From Kudoa neothunni (taxonomy: Eukaryota > Cnidaria): a DNA stretch of 64,000 nt. Made by a program: the position numbers and the translations under genes. Position 1 is the stretch's first letter. Each line of letters begins with the position of its first letter. Below the pieces are notes generated by a model. That model did not search any database, was not told the origin of the DNA, and saw only the letters and a list, made by a program, of their open reading frames with translations. The stretch covers positions 9,486,001 through 9,550,000 of the forward strand of contig OZ199838.1 in the NCBI GenBank assembly GCA_964304625.1, read 5' to 3'. Below are positions 12,230 to 23,750 of this stretch, one piece after another.

Positions 12230-13040
12230 TAGAGGACACTGAAGAGTTCCAGGATAGAACTGTTTATTTTAATTAATATTGTTGTCAAAAGGGCGATATT
12301 ATGATTACGATTTTCGTTTAATACTCTAGTTGACGGGTCAGTTAAAAGATAAAGATTCTTTTTATTCTTTAAAGTTTTTATAATTGAATGATCCATTTAT
12401 TGTGGCGAAGCCGGGTGACTCGATAAAAATAAAATTTTTAATTTAATTAACACTATCGTCAAAAAGATGATATAAAAAATTATGAGTTTATATTTTTCTG
12501 CCGAGGTTGTATATAGGGATTAATACATTTTTTTACAATTTCAACTCCAGAATCCATCGAAGTTTCTTCATACAAATGATGCTGAGATAGTTGCTTTTAT
12601 TTGGATAATAGTAAAATACCGATAAAAGATTTAAATTCTTTTATGGTTACGTGAAAAGTTTAATTATTTGTTGGCATAAATATTTGTTTTGTAACAATAT
12701 TTTAAACGACCTTATCATCGAAATTTTTTTATAATACTTCATAAGATTCATACCTACTTTTTAAGCCATCGTACATAATGCCACATTTATTCTGAGTAAC
12801 TATTTGACAATCAGTGGCACGGTAATTATCATTAATGGTTTGTTATTAATATATGACAAAGTTTCTACATCACCGCATATTTCTGGACGGTTCAGATTAC
12901 AATGATATCATAATCTCTTGAAACAAAGGGGATCTTCTTCATCAGTCAAAATACCAATATTATCTTTAGCCTCAGGTAACGCCAAAAACTCAACTGCGTT
13001 TAAAATATCAAATTTTTTTCACGATAACTATCAGAATCAA
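12230..13040 (-). pseudogene. piggyBac transposase remnant (N-terminal half)
   Basis: On the minus strand, pieces read like the better-preserved copy at 56098-57434: DEEDPLCF...PEICGDVETL against DEEDEFVH...PEICGEIGTF, and the segment around 12560-12660 against YNKLSQQHMYWES. It is heavily decayed, with frameshifts and stops throughout. No TTAA-flanked ends could be found. It is clearly older than the 56-57 kb copy. Confidence 0.7.
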
Positions 13041-14035
13041 TTATGTTTTTGTACGCCGTTTTTAAGGTGTAAGCACTAGGTCAGCGCTTCCCGATTCATT
13101 TTAGTTTCCTGACCCCCTACCACTTACGAGGACAACTCCGCACTCCTTCTCAAAAAAGAGATTTAAAATGGATTTATTTTTAGGTGAGGAAAATATTTTT
13201 ATTAAAATAACATTAAAAAGAATAAAACCGCCTATTTTAACAAGAAACAAATGTGAATAAAATAAATAAAACTGATAATAAATTATATGTTTTGAATTTT
13301 TTTCTTTGTATCTGTTAGTAATAAGTTTGTAAATGTTCAATCTTGCCTTCGTATCGTAAAAACAGAACTTTCTAATTTATTCTATTCAAAATTAGAACGA
13401 TGATGTTTCAATTTAACTATGGCGTAACTTTATGTGATTTTTAGTTTATAAATTTTTTTGCATAGATTGTTCATGATTAAAAAAGTGTTTAACAATATTT
13501 GTTCCAAAATTCACACATGAAAATTTTTAATTTATTTCATTAAGTTATCTTTTTATTTATATCCATTAATTAACTAAAGAATACTAAATAATTATTTTAT
13601 AATTAAAATTAACTTCAAAGTAGAATAATCGTCACAAATTCAAATATACGATTTTTAAATATTTTAAATTAAATCAATTATTGATGTTGTTAAGTCCAAA
13701 GCATTTTTTTATCACTTATCTAAGCAATATAAAAATGATGTAAAGCCTAAAAATAAACATTTATTACCTAGTTTGGAACTTAAAGTGAAATATTACGTCA
13801 TATTTTATAATCTACTTCAATATTTTTGTGTGGTTGAATGTTTCAAGCGTTTTAACCTAATATGATTAATTTACTGAGATGCATTATCTATCGAAACGTT
13901 TGTAAGAACTAGTAACAACTACAAAACGTTGGAATCATGAAATCCCTATTCAAATCCTTAATAATCCTCACTTCAACACATAATCAACCTCGATTTTTTA
14001 AAGGCCTAGTGATATGGTAGATTCATAATAATAAT
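13041..14035. other. Intergenic DNA; possible hAT-like end at 13082
   Basis: No gene. At 13082 the sequence CAGCGCTTCCCGATTC resembles a hAT terminus, but I found no partner end or 8-bp duplication. The rest is plain AT-rich DNA. The 79-codon minus ORF at 13101-13340 is not recognisable. Confidence 0.4.
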
Positions 14036-14039
14036 GCCC

Positions 14040-14410
14040 CTTGGGATCATAACGCATGTTCATTTATATTTTAAAGGAACATTGGGTACGAAGGAGTGGC
14101 CCAGCTTTTGATACATATTTGAAAAGATAACACCATTAATAATCTACTCCTAATCTAGAAATATTCATATAATCAATTAGTTTTACCTGAAGTAAGAAAT
14201 TTTTTCGGTGCCCTACTTTAAATTCCAGATAAGAAAAAGTATTTGCGTAGGATTGTCAATTACATCCATTATCCAATATTTCTGATTTTTTCGAATACGA
14301 CGAACATTGTACTTTCTTTTAAAAATCGACATTTCATCAATTTGAAATATCATTTCTATACCTCCAATTTTTGGGAATTTATTCAATTTTGAAGCCATAA
14401 AATCTCTCAC
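14040..14410 (-). pseudogene. ISXO2-like (Merlin/IS1595-type) transposase fragment
   Basis: Minus-strand reading contains KFPKIGGIEMIFQIDEMS, then FKRKYNVRRIRKNQKYWIMD. This fits the ISXO2-like DDE motif (kiGG...v.iDEs.f.krKy...W). Further C-terminal sequence (KLGHSFVPN) follows at about 14050-14130 but in a different frame. It is a fragment only, with no ends identified. In eukaryotes this fold belongs to Merlin elements; assigning it to Merlin rather than a domesticated copy is inference. Confidence 0.65.
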
Positions 14411-14436
14411 AATAATCTTTCATTCGATGATGATCA

Positions 14437-14891
14437 TTTTTTTTGTTTACAAGGTAAAACCTTGGCACAACTTATCAGGTTGTGGAATTCTAGTTGGTCA
14501 TACCTCTTCCATTAACGCTTTAGACACCGCAGGATGTAACTTGAAACCCCTCCCCTTATCTTTATGCGGTAGTATGTGACTTTAACCCATTAAACATCCT
14601 CGTCTCAGGGCAACCACCACCCTAAACCCTATCCCTTTAAGGACGTTGGCTCTGCGGGGATTGCAAATTACTCGACTTTCGATGGGTTCTGGAGATTCAA
14701 ACTTCTATTCACGCGAATTTGGCTGCCAGTGCATCCCACTCCACAGCGAGCCTACACTTTAACCACAACTCCCAAATATGGGATAGAGACTCACCGACAC
14801 GGAAGCAGTAATCTTAACACCGGCGGATTTGAACCCATTACCTCATGGTTCTGAGTCCGAGTGTCACACCCGATGTGCAATGTGTCCTCGC
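14437..14891 (-). mobile_element. tRNA-derived SINE, family B
   Basis: About 450 bp, much less AT-rich than its surroundings. On the minus strand it begins with a tRNA-like head (near 14800-14891) and ends at the low-coordinate side with a T/A-rich tail after TTTGTTTACAAGG. A close relative lies at 39426-39890. Its tail (about 170 bp) is shared with family A at 22443 and 38459, but the head differs. Confidence 0.72.
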
Positions 14892-14922
14892 CCTTCCGGA
14901 TAGCGAGATTCCGGTAATCGAA
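14891..14922. repeat. Tigger-type end fragment
   Basis: CTTCCGGATAGCGAGATTCC resembles the right terminus at 18022-18063. It sits exactly between the SINE end and the MULE 2 target site, so MULE 2 inserted beside an older Tigger end. Confidence 0.5.
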
Positions 14923-14931
14923 CATCAACAA

Positions 14932-17501
14932 GGCACTGGCTATTGCTACGGATCCGTATAATCCACATGCGAAGGTTGTCTATTGCTACGGGAGGGAATA
15001 ACTCTAAATCTACAAACTCACATAAAATTTGAAATTTATATTTGTAATCAATGATTTTTGGTCTAACATAATTAACTGTTTTGGAGAAAATTTGAGCTAT
15101 TAAAATTTCTAATATTGTGACTATAAATTTCGTGTTTTGCGTTTTGTTATGAGTAATGTTAAACAAATATTTTAATTTTTTACTAATAAAGATTTCTTTA
15201 ATTAAAAAAGAAAATACCAGACGTAGTGTTTTATGTATGAGACGTCCACCCTATTACCTCTGATTGTCACTAATATGTTTAATCTGGCGCAGCCAATGTA
15301 ATCAGTTAAAATATGTTTAACTAGGTTTTTATAAAATTAAATAATAAAATTTGTTATATATATATATATTTGATTTATAGGTTATATGTATATGTATTAT
15401 TACATATCTACAAAGTATATTAAATATTACCGTTATTCATAGAAAACGATTAGAGCATTCTATGTAGTGAATTCAGTAAATATATTTAAAGTAATGTTTA
15501 ATTTTATAGTTAAAATCAATATAGAAGCTTGCTGTTTGCATTTAAATAGCGGTGAGCATAATTCTATCTTCTTAAGTGTTATTGTTACAAATATAGATAA
15601 ATTATTAGTTTTAATAACATTAAAATTAAAAAAAACTTAAATTCTACTGTAATGTGTTAACTGAAATTATTGTCCACAATAGAAGGAAACACGTTTCGTA
15701 TTCTTGATTACAGTAACTTGTGTGGGAATAAAAGTTTTCATTGTAGAGTTTTTGTACGATGGAATCCTCTCCTGGATTGAAAGCTGACTTAAAAACTTAT
15801 TAAAAAGTCATATAAAAGGTTATGACCATCTTTTTTCATCAAAATTAAAAATGATGGAATTGCGGAAAATACATAATTCCCAATCTAAAATTCTAAAATA
15901 TTTTAATAAAGCTTTACTTTACTACAAAATAACGTTCGTATTCTTTTCGACTCTCCATAAAAAAGAAAGCTTAAAGGTAACAAAAATCGTCAATATATAG
16001 AGGTAACTGCCTCTCTAGCATTATTTTTTGAGCTAGTAACGATATGGAAAATTTTTCATAATCATATTTTTAAATGAGATACATAATCATCTTTGTAATG
16101 CTTGAATATACAAATTTCTACCTCAACAACAAAAAGTCGATTTCTCAGATAATCAGCTTTTTGAATTGATATCACTTGGATCTAATAAAAAGCCTACAAA
16201 AAAATGTTACGCTATGAAACGAGTAAAAATATCACAGTGAAATCCCTACACAATGTGAAAACAAGAGGAATAATCAACATGGATATATTCACGACTATCA
16301 GTATGTCAACTCACAATTTTAATTGTGATGTTAAACTAAAAAGAAGACAATAATGTTGATACTTGATTATTTTTGGTTGATCACCTAATGCGACTTACTC
16401 TTCAATTTTGTTTAAACTTTGTGTTAACGAAAGCAATACGTAAACTTTCGAATTCTCGGTGATTGTACAATCAAATATTTTAGATAAATTCCACGATTGG
16501 TATTCTTATTAGTGCGCCCTTGTATTTAACTGTTGCTGACGATCCTAGTTGAGAATTTCGCATAATTTATGAATGCATTTTTCATGAAAAAATTCATGCA
16601 GGCATTTATGGCTTCTTGAGATAAATTTTAGAATGCTCCCCTATTTTGAATGAAAAATTATGTATTGTTGTTACGGGTGAGAACATAAAGTAAGGGAATT
16701 TTTGAGAATTGTCTCTCCAAATACCCATTTTTTACCAGCAAACTTTGTGTAATACAAATATTTCAAAGGAAGTTAATCCAAAATAATACGAAATAACAAC
16801 TGATACTTGAAATAGAATCATTAAAATGTTACCAAATATTAGTTAGGACTATCATTCCCACTGAGAGTGAAAGCAATCGGATGACCTAAAGAACGTAGGC
16901 TAACAGTCATTTATTTTTCTAGAATAAAAACATATGAAAAGATAATATACTAACTATTTAAATTACTAACTGTTTATTTAAAAAAAGTTTTATTTGAGCA
17001 CAAAAATTGTATCATAATCAGTCTAATAAATATTTCTAGCTCTTGCGTTTAATACTTTTCGTAAACTAATAATTTACTACCTAATTGTTTTAAATTTTCA
17101 AATTATATAAATATGCCGTCCATCTAAAATAATTGGGCAGTTGCCACAAAATTAAAAACGTTTATTGGCGCATGCTCATATTAAAAGAAGGCAAAATTAT
17201 TTATTTCATTTGAGTATTTTCCTTATTAACTAATTTTACGCGTATAATTTTGCAAATTAATGTTATTAAACGTTAAAAAGGTGAAATAAAGTTATTTTTA
17301 ACCCAAAACTCCTTACAATCATGTATTTTTCAATAGCTCAAATTTTCTCCAAAACAGTTAATTGTGTTAGACCAAAAATCATTGATTACAAATATAAACT
17401 TCAAATTTTATGTGAGTTTATAGGTTTAGAGTTATTCCCTCCCGTAGCAATAGACAACCCCCGCATGCGGATTATACGGATCCTTAACAATAGCCACTGC
17501 C
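14932..17501 (+). mobile_element. Second MULE, long TIRs, degraded transposase
   Basis: About 2,570 bp. Left end GGCACTGGCTATTG (14932) and right end, reversed, GGGCAGTGGCTATTG (17501) open inverted repeats of about 175 bp (14932-15108, 17333-17501). A 9-mer, CATCAACAA, precedes the left end (14923-14931) and lies 3 bp after the right end (17505-17513). Inside on the plus strand are MULE 1-like segments: LPQQQKVDFSDNQLFELISL then NITVKSLHNVKT (about 16120-16265), and a decayed catalytic region near 16640-16760. The two similar 100-codon ORFs at its ends are just TIR sequence. Confidence 0.85.
16110..16780 (+). pseudogene. MULE transposase remnant
   Basis: Plus-strand segments align in order with the MULE 1 transposase: LPQQQKVDF for LPDQRKINL, VKSLHNVK for LKSLHNVK, and a block near 16640-16760 in the place of the TDKD...CRFH region. 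Stops and frame changes are frequent. The SWIM finger is not recognisable. Confidence 0.75.
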
Positions 17502-17513
17502 CATCATCAACAA

Positions 17514-18021
17514 TGTTATACGCGCGCGTTTTTTTTAAATTTCTACTTAAAGGATTTTTCACTAATTTTATAAACAGTTCTTACTATTTATTAAATAAAA
17601 TATTTGAATTTCTGCAACTTTAATTAAGAATTTTGGCATATCTATTGAGTAAGAATATAGAGAATAAAAAAACAGTTCATAATTATAGGGGAAAATACGT
17701 TTTCAGAGGAATAACCTACTTTTTTTAAATAATCGGTAATTAATGTTTGTTTAATACAAATACAGGCATATGTTCAGATTAAGCACAAAATTTATATAAG
17801 AACTGAATACTTGATTTAAACTTGAAAAGAAAAATTTAGAATTAGCCTAGAAATATTTTTATTTTAAACATTGCATTGGTGTATACGTTATATTGAGTAT
17901 TTCGTACGGTGATGGGTGGCACTTTTCTTCGGAATTATGATTAAATAGTTCTTCCAGTTTCCAGATAATCGATTATTTATCGACACGTAATTTCAATAAA
18001 ATCCAAATAAAAGTTAAAATA
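17514..18021. other. Intergenic DNA, no feature recognised
   Basis: AT-rich sequence after MULE 2. Nothing supported. Confidence 0.5.
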
Positions 18022-18063
18022 TCTTCCGGATAGCGCGATTCCCGGATAACCGAGATTCGACTG
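18022..18063. repeat. Tigger-type terminus (solo)
   Basis: Its reverse complement starts CAGTCGAATCTCGGTTATCC, a typical pogo/Tigger end. No partner left end is visible nearby. Confidence 0.5.
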
Positions 18064-18251
18064 TGTAATAATTTATAACTCATTTTCACATTAAATATCC
18101 CAGCCAATTTCAACACCATCCAAAGATTACACAGACACCATAATTTAATCTAAGTGTTATATTAAGACAAATTTAAAAAAGAATATGACATAAGAAAAAA
18201 GATTGGGAAACACAGCTCTAAAAGTTTTTAAAAAATTGTGATACCTTAATG

Positions 18252-18921
18252 CAGTGCTTCCCATCTTTTGCAAAAGAATTGATTTTTTTAACTTGGACTG
18301 TTCATAACATTGAATAATGCTCTCTATCTCATTAAAATTTGAAAGAAATTAATATATACTTCTTTTCGAATTAATATAAAAATGTATTCGATTGGACCTA
18401 ACTTAATTCATTGATGGATTTTAAAAATGAACATCTTTAATTCTACATTCCTTCAAAAACAGCATCAAATGAAACTCGTGGCAATACAACCTTCATCAGG
18501 AAAAATGTTTGTGTATATGGGGCTAAAAAATGGAAAATAAATAATCAAAATACAAAATTCATCAATATTATATTAGGTTTAATCAAAAAAAGGAATACAC
18601 GATTTGAAACGAGATAAGATTGAGATAAAATCTTTCTGATTCTGCTTGGGTGAGGGGTCGTTAGATATTATTATTAATTTTTATAAATTGTTATTTCTTT
18701 TGTATTTTTTAAGATAATAATCGTCACTTAAAAATAAGCGATAATGACTTAAAAGTATGCTATACTATCCAATTAACTCATCATTATCTGTGTCACACCA
18801 ATACTCCGGATTTTCTGCGTCCTACTAGAGCGGTTCATTAAACGTTCAATAATTTCTACGCCCCACCAAATTTTTTTCACTCCCCATCGGTGCAGCGTAG
18901 GACCCACATTGGGAAACATTG
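18252..18921 (+). mobile_element. hAT-type MITE, copy 1, perfect 8-bp duplication
   Basis: 670 bp with ends CAGTGCTTCCCA and (reversed) CAATGTTTCCCA, flanked on both sides by CCTTAATG (18244-18251, 18922-18929). The 8-bp duplication and CA(G/A)TG ends are typical of hAT elements. It has no transposase. Relatives sit at 46200-46857 and 51391-53600 in the same orientation. It inserted into an older repeat related to 10095-10320. Confidence 0.92.
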
Positions 18922-19032
18922 CCTTAATGCTACCGATTCATAACTAGCATTTCATAATCTCTCTCACTCACTCGATCAAATATATACAAAATATCTCGCA
19001 TAAAATGTAAACAATCGATAAAAAAATATGAA

Positions 19033-21988
19033 TTAACATCTTTCAAAAACTTTATAAAGGTCAGGAAGTTTTGTTAAAAGTGTAATAAAATTTGAATTTT
19101 CAGTTGACATCTGTTTGGTTGGTAGTAGATGTTCTTTGACAAATGGGAATAGCGATATTTCGAGAAATTCACTCCACAGGGGGTCCGATTTGCCATAGTA
19201 TTTACTTCTAACACATTTGGTATAAAACCACGCCAACAAGTTTGAAATATTTCGAATACATTGTTTCTCTTCGTTAAAGTTTATCTACCAAAAAAGTTTT
19301 AAGGTAGAATCAAAAATACACGCATCAAAACTTACATATCGTACAAGATATATCGCAAAAAATGGCAGAATATTTGGATCAACCTCGATTCCGCTCACAA
19401 TACAAGGCATTTTACACAAATGGCCATTTTCATCGATATCAATTGAAAAATAATCATTCAGCATGACTATATATTTGAGAAGATTGCCAACTGAATTAAT
19501 ATTACTGCTTAAACATTGAGAAGAATTGGTAAGAATAATATTTTGAGTCCGGGGACTAATAGCTTGATATTCGTCAGCACTTTCCAACAATGTTTTCAAT
19601 GAAATCGATTTTTCGAGGCACACATAATCAAAACAACCAAAATGATTGATTATCAACTTTTAAAATATTACTAAAATTAGAATTCATAATACAAACTAAA
19701 TCTACTTGGTAGAAACACTGATGAAGCATGGTGGAGAACGTGATACGATATAAATTTACATTGTGTTGTATGAGAGCTTTATCGAAATCAATCGGTCCCA
19801 CAAGAATACATTCCTTCAATAGATTTTGTAAAAAAGGGCACAGTGAATCGTTAATTTCTTCTCTCAACTCATACAAACTACTTAGTACAATATCATCTCT
19901 TGGATATTTAAATTTTAGGCGTAACTTCTTGCTGAATTTCGTCACACTGTTGATTGAATCGTCTATATTGTTGGGTTCTGCTTTAAAATTATCATCATTA
20001 AACGAATTTTCAGTGTAATTAGGCGACCCATTTCTCTAAAAAGAAACCCATTGTATAACTGAACATAGATCAATAGATAATTATAAAACTGCAACAAAAG
20101 GAAAAAAATAAAGTCATTAAAACCTTACACAAGATTAAAAGATGCCTTAAGTTGCAATTTGAAATAATCATTCGACTTAAAACTATACTTTAAAAGGCGA
20201 TGTAACAGATGCACTTTGTTCTAAACGAACGCTAGCGCTACTAGATAAAGTAGCGACCGATTTGGGGAAAAAAGTTTGCAATCGTTGTTTGGAAGGGCAT
20301 GTACGAACAGTAAACTTATCATGGATTGGTTTAGAATAGTTGCCAAGATCAAAAGAAGTCTGTTTGCGATCATGTTCACGTTTGATTAATTCGCTTGAAA
20401 AATTCAAAGGTCTAGGTAGATTTCCATGAGATATATTTGGTGCATTTTCATCACTGAGGATAGTAGGAGGTGATGAACAAATCGTTGTAGAATTAAAGCT
20501 GTTGAATGAACGATCAGCTCGGTTTGTTGTTACATAGGGCAGAATACTCTTATCTGTGGAAATGTTACGTCCAATGGAATGATTATCTTTAGGAAACCAT
20601 TTTGCAGGTCTAGAGGTTTGGCATTCAAGATTTGACAAATTCAGTCTGCCTTGCTCCAGAAGTTGATGTTGTGATAATTCTTTTAGCTTATTAGACACAC
20701 TCTGTACGATTGATCCAATAATTTCATTTTGATTCAAGAAAATAACATCCTTTTTATTTGGATGACAATTAACATCAACAGTACCGGATGAGAGCTTAAG
20801 ATCAACATAGAAAAATGGTTTCACAATTTTTGGAGCAACATTTTTGTATAGATTTTCAATAGCATCTTTCAGCAGTTTACAATCAACAAGGCGATTATTG
20901 ATAAATATTATTGACTTTGTTTTCTTACGACTAAAACTAGGATGCGTTACTAGAAGACTACATGTGAATAAATTGGTCTCGCAAGCGAGTGTAATTTGAT
21001 GAAGAGTTGTGTCTATTCCGAATAAAATTTTAGTGAGGTCCTTTTTGGTGGAGATATTTTTGGGGAAATCACCTTCATTGCCGTCTTTTCCATTAATTTT
21101 ATTTATAATTTCCACAGCAGTAGGATTTACAATTGTTTTTATGTCAGGAATTGGACAAGAGGGCTTCCTCAGAGTAAATCCAATAGCTTGATAATGAAGA
21201 GCATATTTTGCTACTAAATCCAACACTTTTCTGTATTCTTCATTGTAATTCTTTAAAGACTTTAATCGAATAGGATCTTCGTAGAATAAGCGTTCAATAG
21301 TGATAGTGGTACCATAATTTCCGGCGCATATTCTTTGTGGTCCTACCAATTGATTTTTCTCATACCTACACAATAAATCAAAGTCAAACGAAACGATGAA
21401 TGAATTTTTTAAGATAAAAGGAGATTTAAATTATTTTATTCAAATACTTGGCTGTATATGCGTAATCGGAATCATTTTTCATTCTAGTTACCACACTAAC
21501 GTGACTAACGACACTAATGCTTGCAAGAGCTTCGCCGCGAAACCCAAAAGAATTTACACCAATCAGCTGTTCGAATGAGGATAATTTGCTGGTTGTGTGG
21601 CGTTCACACAACAATGGCAAATCTTCCTCATGAATACCGCAGCCGTTATCTTGGATTTTAATCATTCTAACGCCGCCATCACTCAACGTGATTGCAATTG
21701 TTGTACTGCCAGCATCAATGCTGTTTTCAATTAGCTCCTTTACAATGTCAACTGGTCGATGAATGATCTCGCCTAAATTATTTTTAATTATTATATTTTC
21801 AATTGAAATTATGTTATCATAACAATAGTAATAATATATCATTAAAGGTGAAGACTTTTATCGTCGATTCTGACCATATTTTTATAGGTAAATCATACGA
21901 TATAAAATGGCTTGAAGATATTTTTTTACTTACCAGCAGAAATTTTATCAATGACCTCTTGGGACAATTTTGAAATGTGGCCCACCAT
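19033..21988 (-). CDS. MLH1: DNA mismatch repair protein MLH1
   Basis: Six exons (21988-21934, 21772-21448, 21365-20189, 20035-19706, 19656-19336, 19284-19033) add up to 2,460 nt, a clean 819-aa protein. The GHKL ATPase domain shows ELIENSIDAG (31-40), DNGCGI (60-65) and GFRGEAL (95-101). The transducer domain has FINNRLVDC and VDVNCHPNKKDV. A serine-rich linker follows, then the C-terminal dimerisation domain ending KLPDLYKVFERC. The FERC end is the conserved MLH1 terminus that completes the PMS2 nuclease site. MLH1 pairs with PMS2 to repair replication mismatches in the nucleus. The start is fixed by ISKLSQEVIDKISAGE. Compared with human MLH1 (756 aa) the extra length is mostly linker, which also carries KQRLQTFF, a PIP-box-like motif at about residues 486-493. 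An apparent frame jump near 19,650-19,710 is a 49-nt intron. Confidence 0.97.
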
Positions 21989-22442
21989 TATCCCAATGTG
22001 TAGCGCGAACTAACGAACTTTAATCCGGTGGTAAAACGTATTAAATTTGTCAAAACTTTATTCAATTCTTTTTGAAATATATGTTTACACTGTTTATTCA
22101 GTTTAAAAAATTAAGCTTTGGTAAAAAAACTGTGTAAATAATAGCCTGTGCATTATTATAAAACAATTTCATTAAAATGCGAAAATATTATTTTTAAATA
22201 CTTCTCAATTTTATATCTAATGTATTATTAGATAGATGTGATAAAATATAATATCATGGGATTTGCAGATCAAACGAAAAATTTTAAAAACGTTGCCACT
22301 AATTTGTGAAAATTTAATGTTTAACGTCATGTACACTTGCGTGCCAAACATTTTTAATCCTTACATCAATTGTCGTTAATAAGGCTGCAGCTGTAACAAC
22401 AACAGTTCCGAGTTAGGATTTAAGCTTGGGTAAACAGAGCTG
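21989..22442. other. Intergenic DNA upstream of MLH1
   Basis: It presumably holds the MLH1 promoter. AT-rich, with no gene and no recognised repeat. Confidence 0.5.
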
Positions 22443-22931
22443 ATTTTTTTCTTGTTTACAAGGTCAAACCCCCGACGCAACTTGTTAAGTTGTGAAGTTC
22501 GGGTCAGTTAGGCCTTCCCCATTGATGCTGTTGGCACCGCAGCATCATATTAAGGCGGTTTACGTTTATGCGGTAGAATGGGGATTTTAGTCCACTAAAT
22601 ATCCTCGTTTCCGAGCAACCATATCCTGGACTAACCCACAGTTAGTCTGGGAAAGTCGTCTGAATGCGGGCGTCAGATGTACGAGAATCTCCTATTGGGT
22701 TTTATTTCGTTCCTGTACTCCGGCGTTTGTGAGCGCCCGAGTTCTATCCTTCCGCCAGGCTCCCCTCCCAACTGCAAGCAAGGCCAGGATAAATCATATA
22801 TCCCTACGACTACCACAACCTTCTACTCAATTTCGGATTAGGAGTACAGGAACGTCCTGACTAGCCCTCGAATCCGTAACCTCAAGGTATGCGAGCCACA
22901 CCTAACTCCACGATGCCATGTTGTCCAGGCT
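22443..22931 (-). mobile_element. tRNA-derived SINE, family A, copy 1
   Basis: About 490 bp. Reading the minus strand from 22931, the head has a tRNA-like A box (TGGCATCGTGGAGTTAGG) and B box (GGTTACGGATTCGAGG), an RNA polymerase III promoter layout. A unique body follows, then a tail ending at the low-coordinate side (TTTACAAGG, then T-rich). A second copy lies at 38459-38944. The tail is shared with family B. Confidence 0.78.
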
Positions 22932-22949
22932 AATAGAGTTGAAGATTGA

Positions 22950-23140
22950 CGGCGGACAGATGACAACGTGCCGGGCCCATAGTCTGTGGATCGCGAGGTC
23001 GTGTGTTCCTACTCAGTAATGGAAGCTGTGGTTAGAATGTACACTCAATATATGTATATGGATCTGCATTTATGATTCGGTCGATTGAGGAGGGTCATAT
23101 TAGAAGTTTACATCGTCGAGGATCTATTACCGTGTCTCCC
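22950..23140 (+). repeat. tRNA-like SINE head, opposite strand
   Basis: Plus-strand sequence around 22965-23030 (GACAACGTGCCGGGCCCATA, then GAGGTCGTGTGTTCC) looks like a third tRNA-derived head with D- and T-arm-like parts. The body is short and decayed. It is not a functional tRNA gene, because I cannot form a full acceptor stem. Confidence 0.5.
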
Positions 23141-23750
23141 TGATTATAAAACTTATTCCGAAAATCATACCTAGTAAAATATTAATAATCAGAACATTCT
23201 GAATTATATAACAAAATATTTATAACAGTATAATTTGATCGGGTAGTTAATAATTACAATTTTAAAGGTAAAGTACTCATTAACATTTAAAAGAAAATCT
23301 TTAGTTCTACGAGCCCATTTTGTATTATTTTATCTGGAAATTTTGTTGTTAAACTCTTTATATTTTATGTATTTTCTACAAAATTTCATATACAATGCAA
23401 CCTAGGACTTCGACCATAATCCATCATGGAAGTGTGTTTGAATTCCGAATATATTTTTCCCGCGTAAAATAATGAAAATTAGTTTAATCCGTTACCGCAT
23501 ATCAAATAAATGACTATTTTTATTCTTATTTATAAAAAAACATGCATACCTTGAATTTATTAAATATAACAATGAAATATAGGATATATTTTTTTGGTTG
23601 TCTTACGATAGATTATTAAAGTTTCTCCTTCGATGACGGTCGCACAATTTGATTCAGCGACTCTTCTATTAGAATAGCGTTTCTTCTCTATATTTTGCTA
23701 CCACTGGATTTGTATTGAATACCATTTCTATATGTTTTCGGACTCGAAAG

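Noticed and set aside
14864-17623. Two similar 100-codon ORFs (14864-15166 minus, 17321-17623 plus) as a gene family
   Set aside because: They are the same sequence because they lie in the two inverted terminal repeats of MULE 2. No domain.
19640-19710. Apparent frameshift in MLH1
   Set aside because: A 49-nt GT-AG intron (19705-19657) restores the frame and the alignment (CFYQ to LIINHFGCF), and the total length becomes divisible by three.
22965-23030. Functional tRNA gene
   Set aside because: tRNA-like boxes are present, but no acceptor stem pairs. It fits a SINE head.
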